Assembly (NCBI GenBank): GCA_945874095.1 | Contig: CAMCFM010000213.1 | Span: 1 to 7,254 of the forward strand | Source of the DNA: Candidatus Kuenenia stuttgartensis | Lineage (GTDB): Bacteria; Planctomycetota; Planctomycetia; Isosphaerales; Isosphaeraceae | DNA: 7,254 nucleotides | Reading direction: 5' to 3' | Shown: piece by piece, positions 1 through 5,997 of the stretch | Position numbering within the stretch: position 1 is the stretch's first letter | How the letters are laid out: every line of letters begins with the position of its first letter | Translations under genes and position numbers: made by a program | The notes under the pieces: model-generated | Seen by the model: only the letters and a program-made list of their open reading frames with translations | What the model was told of the DNA's origin: nothing | Database searches by the model: none

Positions 1-165
1 CATGGAGACTCGCCGGGGCGACACGGTTTTGGCGGGCTCGGTTGCTGGTTCGGCAACGCTGCCGGCGGGTATTTGAGTTGATCCTGAAAGCCACAGGCCA
101 ACTGCTCCAAGGACCGCTCCTGAAGCAAAAATACTCAGAAATCCGAAAATGGATGAACGGTTCAT
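1..165 (-). CDS. N-terminal part of an exported or membrane-anchored protein (runs off the left edge); possibly an efflux adaptor
   Basis: An open frame runs from an ATG at 165 to the window edge, giving the first 55 residues, MNRSSIFGFLSIFASGAVLG onwards. Residues 1-5 form a short polar N-terminus with one arginine. Residues 6-28 are hydrophobic and glycine/alanine-rich, as in an uncleaved anchor or signal peptide. From about residue 29 the chain is a Pro/Ala/Glu/Thr-rich linker. The start is well fixed by an AGGAGGG ribosome binding site 8 bases upstream. A short anchor followed by a Pro/Ala-rich linker is typical of periplasmic adaptor (membrane fusion) subunits of RND efflux pumps. The His-rich exported protein just upstream on the same strand would suit a metal-efflux locus. 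That function is only inference, because no adaptor domain lies inside the window. Other anchored periplasmic proteins would look the same over this stretch. Confidence 0.75.
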   Translation of the reverse strand, partial: MNRSSIFGFLSIFASGAVLGAVGLWLSGSTQIPAGSVAEPATEPAKTVSPRRVSM

Positions 166-173
166 GCCGTTAT

Positions 174-180
174 CCCTCCT
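174..180 (-). promoter_or_regulatory. Strong Shine-Dalgarno site of the left-edge gene
   Basis: On the minus strand the sequence reads AGGAGGG, 8 bases before the ATG at 163-165. This is nearly the full anti-16S complement at ideal spacing and is the strongest ribosome binding site in the window. It supports both the reality of the truncated gene and its start codon. Confidence 0.8.
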
Positions 181-328
181 GTCTCATGCGCGGAAGAATT
201 GATGAAATATGATGAAGTGATCGCACCCAATTTTCGGTACTCTCAGGATTCGAGAGACGCCGAAATATGTACTCTTTGCAAGCGATATTTCACGATGTAT
301 GGAAACAAACGGATAGAATCAACAAGCT

Positions 329-928
329 TCAACAGCGCAGACGCATCACCCAGTCCGAAGACTTCAAATAATCGAAATCCGGATTCGCAAAAATCCTAGT
401 AAGGGATCGATCAGAATCCCCTTCAGTCAATTTAAAAGAAAATTGCAACAAGTCTGGCCAGCGTGTCAAAAGCCGAAAATGGCTGGGCGATAGCCCTGTG
501 GTCAAATCGCTGGCAATCAACGGGCCTTCCGACCGTCCGGAGTTCGCAAGAAATGTTGCAAAAGCATCCTGACGATCCGCCTCAGGCATCATCGTTAAAA
601 ATGGTTCTGATGAAGACTGTGAAGGCCCATCATCGGTTGGCACGCCGTGTTCGTCGTGCTCCTGAATCGAAAAACCGGGGATCAGCCAGTGCCAGTGGAG
701 AAAGGCCTGGTGATCAGGATCCTCAAGAGGTTCTTCAACATGCCATCGTGTCAGGTGGTCGTGGTAAAGACAAGTCTGACCGGAATCGTCGTGATGGTCC
801 ACTTCGTGGAAGTCGGGCACAGCCACGGGTAATCGTGCGACACACCACACCACAAAACAGATCATCACACGCACGGTCAACGACCGGTGGTGTGAGCGGA
901 ATTCTGTGGTATGCGTTCGATTCTTCAT
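329..928 (-). CDS. Histidine-rich exported protein of unknown function
   Basis: The 199-residue product is not a family I can name. Residues 1-20 are polar and basic, and residues 21-37 are hydrophobic (MICFVVWCVARLPVAV), consistent with a signal peptide or a single N-terminal anchor. The next part is strikingly His-rich: 11 histidines fall between residues 41 and 94, including HEVDHH (41-46), HDH (56-58), HWHW (78-81) and HDEH (91-94), mixed with Asp and Glu. Such a stretch could bind soft or borderline metals such as Zn, Ni, Co or Cu outside the cytoplasm. The C-terminal half (about 100-199) is acidic with no motif I recognise. The gene follows the DUF4242 gene after 82 bases and precedes the left-edge gene by 163 bases, all on one strand. 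No good ribosome binding site precedes the ATG at 928. Starting at Met22 instead would remove the basic N-region of the signal. The metal role is inferred from composition and neighbours only. Confidence 0.75.
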   Translation of the reverse strand: MKNRTHTTEFRSHHRSLTVRVMICFVVWCVARLPVAVPDFHEVDHHDDSGQTCLYHDHLTRWHVEEPLEDPDHQAFLHWHWLIPGFSIQEHDEHGVPTDDGPSQSSSEPFLTMMPEADRQDAFATFLANSGRSEGPLIASDLTTGLSPSHFRLLTRWPDLLQFSFKLTEGDSDRSLTRIFANPDFDYLKSSDWVMRLRC

Positions 929-1010
929 ATCATTCAGTCTACACGATCGTCAAAGACTACATGCTGCTTTTCGGATTTATTTCCTGACAAATCCAAGGCG
1001 ATCCTCAAAA

Positions 1011-1283
1011 TCATTCGGCCGTTGTCGGGTCGATCATCCGCCGAATCTGACGGACGGAATTGGCTGGAAATCCACCCTCTATCGCATGTTGAAGAATCAA
1101 TTCCTCAGTCGGAGCGATGTAGACGCAATAGATCTTGTCGTCTGTCACATAACTCTCCACCCACTGAATTTCTGGACCAAGAGTCTTCAATACATTGCAG
1201 GACGTCTGGCTGATCCCCTGAAGTTGCTCGCCTGTCAGTGAGCCTGCTCCAGGAATGTCCCGCTCGATCACGAATTTCGGCAT
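1011..1283 (-). CDS. DUF4242 / SCO4226-like small protein, possible nickel binding
   Basis: This 90-residue protein matches the DUF4242 (SCO4226-like) family over its whole length. It has the N-terminal MPKFVIERDIPGAG strand, a Ser/Cys helix around residues 25-33, the conserved IQWVESYVTDDKIYCVYIAP core (39-58), then EELILQHAIEGGFPAN (60-75) and the terminal IDPTTAE. The size is normal for the family, which folds as a small ferredoxin-like alpha/beta unit. The Streptomyces member SCO4226 is known as a nickel-binding protein, but the role of most members is unknown. There is no signal peptide, so it should be cytoplasmic. The ATG at 1283 has only a weak GGAA upstream. A sigma70-like promoter lies about 50 bases upstream. 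It may be the first gene of a short minus-strand unit with the His-rich protein. The family assignment is firm, while metal binding in this copy is inferred. Confidence 0.9.
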   Translation of the reverse strand: MPKFVIERDIPGAGSLTGEQLQGISQTSCNVLKTLGPEIQWVESYVTDDKIYCVYIAPTEELILQHAIEGGFPANSVRQIRRMIDPTTAE

Positions 1284-1323
1284 GGTTGTCGTTTCCAGTT
1301 CTTCAAAAGTCTTTGCGTCAGTC

Positions 1324-1590
1324 TTATTCAGGAATTATAACCCGAAAGTCCTGATTCCGCAAATCCTCTGAAATCCATAAAAGCCAGCCAGTCGCCATAT
1401 TTGATTCGATCCGCACCTGCAACTTTGAAAGCCACTCAAATCCCATGATCAAATCGCAAGGAATATGACGAAACTGACCACAGGCCGGCCGAAAGGTCGA
1501 ATGGACGGACTGCCGTAATTCGCTGAACTCATGGACGAAATCAGGTTGGTGATGAAGCCGAATACTCGCTCCGCTCAATCCGTTATCCAT
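1324..1590 (-). CDS. Doubtful small ORF, 88 residues, unknown
   Basis: The frame opens at an ATG at 1590, with a TTG four codons further upstream, and ends at a TAA at 1324-1326. The product begins MDNGLSGASIRLHH and has three Trp and a plausible beta-rich end (LQVRIESNMATGWLLWISED). I recognise no family or motif. For it: it is open, codon use resembles its neighbours, and it is collinear with the DUF4242 gene 40 bases downstream. Against it: there is no ribosome binding site at usable distance from either start, its 5' end overlaps the divergent desaturase if that gene starts at 1552 or 1531, and its last codons overlap the best promoter in the region. It is listed as a candidate only. Confidence 0.25.
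   Translation of the reverse strand: MDNGLSGASIRLHHQPDFVHEFSELRQSVHSTFRPACGQFRHIPCDLIMGFEWLSKLQVRIESNMATGWLLWISEDLRNQDFRVIIPE
1334..1362 (-). promoter_or_regulatory. Sigma70-like promoter for the DUF4242 gene
   Basis: On the minus strand a perfect TATAAT (-10, at 1334-1339) is preceded, with exactly 17 bases between, by TTGCGG (-35, at 1357-1362; three of six consensus bases). Transcription would start near 1327, giving a leader of about 44 bases before the DUF4242 ATG at 1283. Position, orientation and spacing all fit. The weak -35 box and the overlap with a possible small ORF keep this tentative. Confidence 0.45.
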
Positions 1591-2862
1591 GACCAAATTC
1601 AAACACCTGTCGCCAAGCGACCTTCCTCCATAGTGGCTGGTTGGCAGCGTCAGGAAGGAATGCGGGTTTTTCGGCGACTTCAGCCGTCACGCAGTTTTAA
1701 GGCTTTGGCCGGCGACTATGCCGTTCTCTTAACAGCATGTATCAGTGCAATCGCTTTTGATCAAATTCGAGCCCAAAACGGACTACACTGGGCTTTATCG
1801 ATACCTGTTTTCGCGATCGCGATTGTCTTCATCGGCGGTGTCCAACACCGACTTGCATCACTTGGTCACGAAGCATCACATTACACCTTCCTGAAGAACC
1901 GGTTGGCCAACGACCTCGTCGCCGACCTCTTCTGCATGCTTCCAATCTTTTCCAACGTCGCCATCTATCGACTTTTCCATATGGCGCACCACCAGTTTGT
2001 GAACGATGCTGATAAAGATCCGGATATCATCAATCTGGGTCGGTCGAAAAAATTGCATCTTTTCCCCATGTCTCGCTCCCAATTCATTCGCGAAGCCCTG
2101 TTCCGACCGATCCTCAGTCCCATCACATTCTCAAAATATCAGTGGGATTACATTTATATCAATCTGCTCGGCAAGGGCGGTAATGTTTATATGAAAGCCA
2201 ACCCAAAGGGCGACGGCTTCAGCAAATGGCCACGCCTGGGGACATCGCTCGGTATTTTACTCGTACTGACCGAAGCCATCGTATTTGAACTATTAATGTT
2301 TTACGACGCCTCATCATATATCCCGATTGTTGCCATAGGAGCACTTGGACTATCTGCAATCGTAGCGGCAACACTGCCTGACTGGGCTGTTTATCAATCG
2401 CCTTTTAAAGAGCCTTACAATAGCCGTGTAGGTGGCTTGATCAGAATTGCATTCTATACCGCTGGCCTGCTTGGCATCACCTACATCAACAGCATGACCG
2501 GGTACCTCGCGAGTTTTTATTTCGTCGTTCTCTGGACCACCCCCATCAGTACCACTTTTCCTTATTTCATGCTGCTTCGTGATATGTATCAGCACTCCAA
2601 TGCTGATTCGGGTCGTATCACAAACACACGCGTTTTTTATACGGACTGGCTGACGGACTGGGCTGTATTTGTACATGGACAGGATCAACACACGCCTCAC
2701 CACCTTTATCCAAGTGTTCCGTATTATCATTTGGATTCACTTCATGAGTGGCTCAAAGTTCATGATTCCGAGTATGCCCGCGAAGTGATCGAAGTGCATG
2801 GAACTTTCCAGAACCGCAACGGCAAACCCACAATCATTGATGAACTGACCCGGCAGCCCTGA
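1552..2862 (+). CDS. Membrane fatty acid desaturase (three histidine boxes)
   Basis: This is an integral-membrane di-iron desaturase that would introduce a double bond into a fatty acyl chain using O2 and an electron donor, probably tuning membrane lipids. Numbered from the ATG at 1552 (436 residues), the iron-binding boxes are HEASH (106-110, HX3H), HMAHH (143-147, HX2HH) and HTPHH (380-384, HX2HH), with an extra His at 375. Hydrophobic segments lie near 57-70, 79-97, 230-250, 258-276, 296-312 and 320-338. The order of two spans, two boxes, more spans and a third box is standard for the FA_desaturase family. The third box begins with His rather than Gln, unlike front-end desaturases. I chose 1552 because AGG lies 6 bases upstream. 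The ATG at 1531 has no such site. The ATG at 1660, preceded by AGGAAGGA, still leaves all boxes intact and is possible. Substrate and regiospecificity cannot be read from the sequence, and a related lipid hydroxylase or ketolase is less likely. No redox partner is adjacent. Confidence 0.9.
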   Translation: MKPNTRSAQSVIHDQIQTPVAKRPSSIVAGWQRQEGMRVFRRLQPSRSFKALAGDYAVLLTACISAIAFDQIRAQNGLHWALSIPVFAIAIVFIGGVQHRLASLGHEASHYTFLKNRLANDLVADLFCMLPIFSNVAIYRLFHMAHHQFVNDADKDPDIINLGRSKKLHLFPMSRSQFIREALFRPILSPITFSKYQWDYIYINLLGKGGNVYMKANPKGDGFSKWPRLGTSLGILLVLTEAIVFELLMFYDASSYIPIVAIGALGLSAIVAATLPDWAVYQSPFKEPYNSRVGGLIRIAFYTAGLLGITYINSMTGYLASFYFVVLWTTPISTTFPYFMLLRDMYQHSNADSGRITNTRVFYTDWLTDWAVFVHGQDQHTPHHLYPSVPYYHLDSLHEWLKVHDSEYAREVIEVHGTFQNRNGKPTIIDELTRQP

Positions 2863-3270
2863 GGCAGATCTGTTTTCGCGATTCGTAATCTTCAAATAGA
2901 TCACATGTTATGTAGGACATATCCCCTGACATGGCGGGCTTTGGCTCTGATCAAAATTCAGCGCAACTCCATTTCCTATAATATATTACGCGTGCATTGG
3001 CTAGGGAGCAGGATCTCGCCCGTTCAGGGGACCGTGCCGTAAGAAATACGCTTCTGATCGTGATCGAGGTTTCGCTTGTAAACCTCTCGGTCGGTTTTAC
3101 AAACCGCGTGTGATTCTCGACCTGATCCCATCTGCTTTGTAATTTTTCTGAATAAAAAACCAGCCCATGATTGCAACCAGTTTGTAAATAGAGCACCATG
3201 AGTGCAGTGGATCGTAAGATTTTCAAAGTCTGCTCCATCTCTTGTTTGGTTCGTTCCCAACTCATGAATC
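2863..3270 (+). other. 408-base gap between desaturase and comEC, with palindromes but no convincing gene
   Basis: No plus-strand frame of useful size lies here. Two minus-strand frames cross it (ending at 2951 and 3024), but both run into the comEC start, have no ribosome binding site that stands out, and use rare Arg and Ile codons in part. A small perfect inverted repeat, TATGT-agg-ACATA, lies at 2909-2921 without a following T-run, so it is not a usable terminator. A TATAAT occurs at 2977-2982 but no -35 box fits at 16-18 bases. The notable content is the pair of hairpins at 3066-3106 and several TTGTAAA copies, described separately. Confidence 0.5.
3062..3127 (+). promoter_or_regulatory. 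Possible switchable RNA structure in the comEC leader
   Basis: Two adjacent perfect hairpins can form. Hairpin 1 is GAGGTTT (3066-3072) with AAACCTC (3080-3086) around a 7-base loop. Hairpin 2 is CGGTTT (3092-3097) with AAACCG (3101-3106) around a 3-base loop. A competing fold pairs TTGTAAACC (3076-3084) with GGTTTTACAA (3093-3102, one bulged T), and can be closed by GATC-g-AGGT (3062-3070) with ACCTGATC (3120-3127). The two sets exclude each other, as in attenuators and riboswitches. No T-run directly follows either hairpin and no known riboswitch class is recognised. Transcription of this leader with comEC, about 145 bases upstream of the gene, is assumed and not shown. Confidence 0.3.
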
Positions 3271-5997
3271 GTGGCTGAATTGCAGAAGATCGAAAAATCA
3301 CCTGGAAATCTCACCAAGACAGATGTCATACGGAAACTCCTTACCCCAATGCATCCAGCCAGGGGAGCATGGGTCAGCTTGATGCTGGGTATGTCGATTG
3401 GAATTATCAAGGATCGCACCGGCCTGTTTTTTCCAAAAGAAGTTTGGATTTCTGTTTTTGTGGCTGCTCTGTTATTGCTCTCGAAAATGAGACGTCATGA
3501 TTTAATCATCTGGCATTTGATATGCCTCTTGATTGGACTCTCACTCGGTGCATATCGCCATCACCAGGCATTCTGGGAGATTGGGAATCAGGATATTCAG
3601 CGCATCCTTCATTCAGACCATCCACGACTTTTAACGCTTTATGGAATCATTTTAAGTCGTGAAGACAAACCTTCTGCCACACAAGAAGCCACGACAAGCC
3701 GTCTGATCATCAGGGCTGATCACATTCACGGCGATGCCGAAATTCAGGCTTGTTCAGGTCAGTTTTTGCTTGAAACGACATCTGAAAAAGCCGATCGTGT
3801 GGGTGTCGGTCAACCTCTGATGGTGACCGGATGGCTTGAGCACCTGCCGGACGCGCTGAATCCGGGCGAATGGTCGCCACGCTCATTCTGGCGTTCACGC
3901 GGTGTCGTGGCTTATATGGATTCACGCCACCGTGGTAAAATTGCATTGAATCCCAATGGAAAAAGTATCTGGTGGAGAGTGGTTCGTGAGAAAATTCGCA
4001 ACCGATGCCGTCATGCCATCCAGAAAGCAGTGCCGGAAGGGCGATCAGGGCTCATCGAAGCGCTTGTCCTCGGAATTCGTGAAAATGTGAATACCACGGA
4101 AAAAGTTCTGTTCCGGGATACAGGAACATTGCACCTCCTGGCAATCTCAGGATTGCATTTGCAGGTTGTGGCCATCTTTGTGATGTGGCTGACGGGCAGG
4201 ATCGGAATTGGATTAAAATCAGCGGCCTGGATCGTTGTGATCACATCTGCTGGCTATGCAACTCTCGTTACTGGAGGAGCATCCGTCACCAGAGCCACAT
4301 TAATGGCCATGGCGATTTCCGCATCGGTCATCCGGAAACGGCCAGGCTGTTTTATCCACAGAATGGCCATGTCAGGCTTCATCGTGCTTTGGATCAAGCC
4401 CAGCGATCTTTTCGACGCCGGTGCACAGCTTTCATTTCTCGGTACAGCCGGGATTTATGCAGCGTCCATCAGTTGGCAGAAAATTGCGAAAATTCTCCGA
4501 CTTAATTTCGAACGCCATCCTCTTGAAACCATCCTGCTGGTCTCGTCCATGCCTTTATTCTTTGAAGATCATCATAAGCCGGAACCTTCGTTCAAACAAA
4601 GGTTATTCAAACTCATTTGGATTGGCATGATCCTATTAAAAATCTTCATTCTTAAGCTGATTCAGGCGCTTTATATTTCTTCGTTCGTCTGGCTCATCAC
4701 AGCCGTTCTTGTGGCTTATCAATTTGGGTCGATCAATCCGATTGCAATTTTAGTGAATATCCCACTCGTCCCAATCACAAGTCTCGCACTCATACTCGGG
4801 CTCGCTGGTATGATTATCAGTAACTTGGGACTTGATTTTATCGCTTTTCCAATGATCCGGATGTGTGGTGCGCTCATGGATCTTTGTCTGTCTGTTCTCG
4901 AAAAAGCTGTTCAGGATGGATCCGATACCTGGGTTATCTCCCATTCAAGCCTGATTCAGGTGTCAGGGTTTTATCTCCTGATTCTTTTCGTTTGTTTTCT
5001 GGTTCCACTCAAAAAACAATGGGTTTCAAAATGTCTACTCTGGTGTTTACCGGTTGTCTGGGTCTCCTTGTCAATCATCATTTCAAACCACTTCGATTTT
5101 CAGCCACCTGCTCATCTGGAAATTGAAATGCTCGCAGTGGATCACGGCCTTTCTGTCCTGATACGTTGGCCTGATGGTCAGAATTGGCTCTATGACTGCG
5201 GCCAAATGGGTCGCCCGAATGTCGGCAGAATGGTGGTTGCACCCGCATTAAGGGCCAGAGGCGTCAAACAGATCGACTCCCTGTTTATTTCACATGCCGA
5301 TTCCGACCATTTTAACGGGATTACATCTTTGCTGGAATCAGGAATAGAAATTCATCAAATCGTTTCAACAGCCAATTTCTTTCAAAGCCGCCAGCCTGAT
5401 GCCATTATCCTTAAAAATGAATTCCATGCGCGAAATATCCCCACCAGATCCGTCCATACGGGCGATATCCTCCACAGTGGCCCCGATGGAAGGGCAGAGG
5501 TTCGATTCCCGAACCCTTCCACCCGCCCCGGCCGGGCCGATAATGCGACAAGTCTTGTCCTGGAAATTACGGCGTTCGATATGAAAATGATCCTGACTGG
5601 TGATCTCGAAGGTGAAGGGCTTGAAGAATATGCCTGGAATGATGGCCAGAACGATTCGAAATACCATTGTGATATCATGACGGCTCCGCACCATGGTGGA
5701 TTAACCAGTAATCCGTCCTGGTTTTATCAGCGGCTAACACCTCGACTCGTGCTTTCCAGCCAAGGTAAAAACCGCTTTGGAATGGTGGCTGGATTGAAAT
5801 CGCATATCGCGAAATATTCACCTGATAGCCAGCTTCGTACCACAACCAGCGACGGAGCCATCAGGCTGCAATGGACACCGGCTGGAGTGATGGTCAAAGG
5901 CTTTCTCGATCGTTCAGGCGAGCCGTGGTTACTCCGTAGGAACCCGCTTCTGGAACCCAGCAACACCGGGCCCGCCCAGATGATCCTCGATCCTTAA
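3271..5997 (+). CDS. comEC: ComEC/Rec2-family DNA internalization channel protein
   Basis: ComEC is the inner-membrane channel through which one DNA strand enters the cell during natural transformation. At 908 residues it is full length, in the long three-part form. Residues about 30-90 hold the first membrane spans and are followed by the soluble DUF4131-type region (about 95-235). The Competence domain follows, with its signature HLLAISGLH (288-296), then DAGAQLSFLG (382-391), and many spans up to about residue 605. The C-terminal metallo-beta-lactamase domain (about 617-890) shows VDHG (623-626), HADSDH (675-680), ADNATSLVLE (756-765), TGDLEGE (776-782), PHHGG (806-810) and a late SDGAI. 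The lead motif differs from the usual LDVGQGD (here LAVDHGL), and HADSDH has Asp where HPHADH has His, a variant I believe is common in Gram-negative ComEC. The start used is GTG 3271. No ribosome binding site supports it, and ATG 3349 (Met27) is an equally good start. No comEA, dprA or pilus gene is adjacent. The 3' end overlaps convergent enolase by 69 bases. Confidence 0.93.
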   Translation: MAELQKIEKSPGNLTKTDVIRKLLTPMHPARGAWVSLMLGMSIGIIKDRTGLFFPKEVWISVFVAALLLLSKMRRHDLIIWHLICLLIGLSLGAYRHHQAFWEIGNQDIQRILHSDHPRLLTLYGIILSREDKPSATQEATTSRLIIRADHIHGDAEIQACSGQFLLETTSEKADRVGVGQPLMVTGWLEHLPDALNPGEWSPRSFWRSRGVVAYMDSRHRGKIALNPNGKSIWWRVVREKIRNRCRHAIQKAVPEGRSGLIEALVLGIRENVNTTEKVLFRDTGTLHLLAISGLHLQVVAIFVMWLTGRIGIGLKSAAWIVVITSAGYATLVTGGASVTRATLMAMAISASVIRKRPGCFIHRMAMSGFIVLWIKPSDLFDAGAQLSFLGTAGIYAASISWQKIAKILRLNFERHPLETILLVSSMPLFFEDHHKPEPSFKQRLFKLIWIGMILLKIFILKLIQALYISSFVWLITAVLVAYQFGSINPIAILVNIPLVPITSLALILGLAGMIISNLGLDFIAFPMIRMCGALMDLCLSVLEKAVQDGSDTWVISHSSLIQVSGFYLLILFVCFLVPLKKQWVSKCLLWCLPVVWVSLSIIISNHFDFQPPAHLEIEMLAVDHGLSVLIRWPDGQNWLYDCGQMGRPNVGRMVVAPALRARGVKQIDSLFISHADSDHFNGITSLLESGIEIHQIVSTANFFQSRQPDAIILKNEFHARNIPTRSVHTGDILHSGPDGRAEVRFPNPSTRPGRADNATSLVLEITAFDMKMILTGDLEGEGLEEYAWNDGQNDSKYHCDIMTAPHHGGLTSNPSWFYQRLTPRLVLSSQGKNRFGMVAGLKSHIAKYSPDSQLRTTTSDGAIRLQWTPAGVMVKGFLDRSGEPWLLRRNPLLEPSNTGPAQMILDP

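Noticed and set aside
240..256. CTCTC/GAGAG hairpin after the His-rich gene as a terminator
   Set aside because: Only five base pairs with a seven-base loop and no T-run on either strand.
923..952. TTGACG with TATGAA 18 bases downstream on the minus strand, as a promoter for the His-rich gene
   Set aside because: The -10 box would overlap the ATG start codon, so transcription would begin inside the gene and remove the basic part of its signal peptide.
463..987. Plus-strand ORF of 174 residues
   Set aside because: It is antisense to the His-rich gene, rich in Arg, Ser and Gly, with no motif and no ribosome binding site. It is a shadow of the minus-strand gene.
2977..2982. Perfect TATAAT as a possible comEC promoter
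   Set aside because: No recognisable -35 hexamer lies 16-18 bases upstream and the site is nearly 300 bases from the gene in AT-rich sequence.
3264..3278. Four-codon ORF ATG AAT CGT GGC TGA overlapping the comEC GTG start, as a leader peptide for coupled translation
   Set aside because: It has no ribosome binding site and is short enough to occur by chance. The comEC start itself is uncertain.
2951..3301. Minus-strand ORF of 116 residues crossing the gap before comEC, with a Cys after a hydrophobic stretch that resembles a lipoprotein signal
   Set aside because: The lipobox is wrong (Gln at -3 before GC), the C-terminal third uses rare Arg and Ile codons and reads like noncoding sequence, and it overlaps the comEC start. 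Homologues would be needed to revive it.
3024..3419. Minus-strand ORF of 131 residues over the comEC start
   Set aside because: It lies largely antisense to the comEC N-terminus and its translation shows no family-like pattern, so it looks like a shadow frame.
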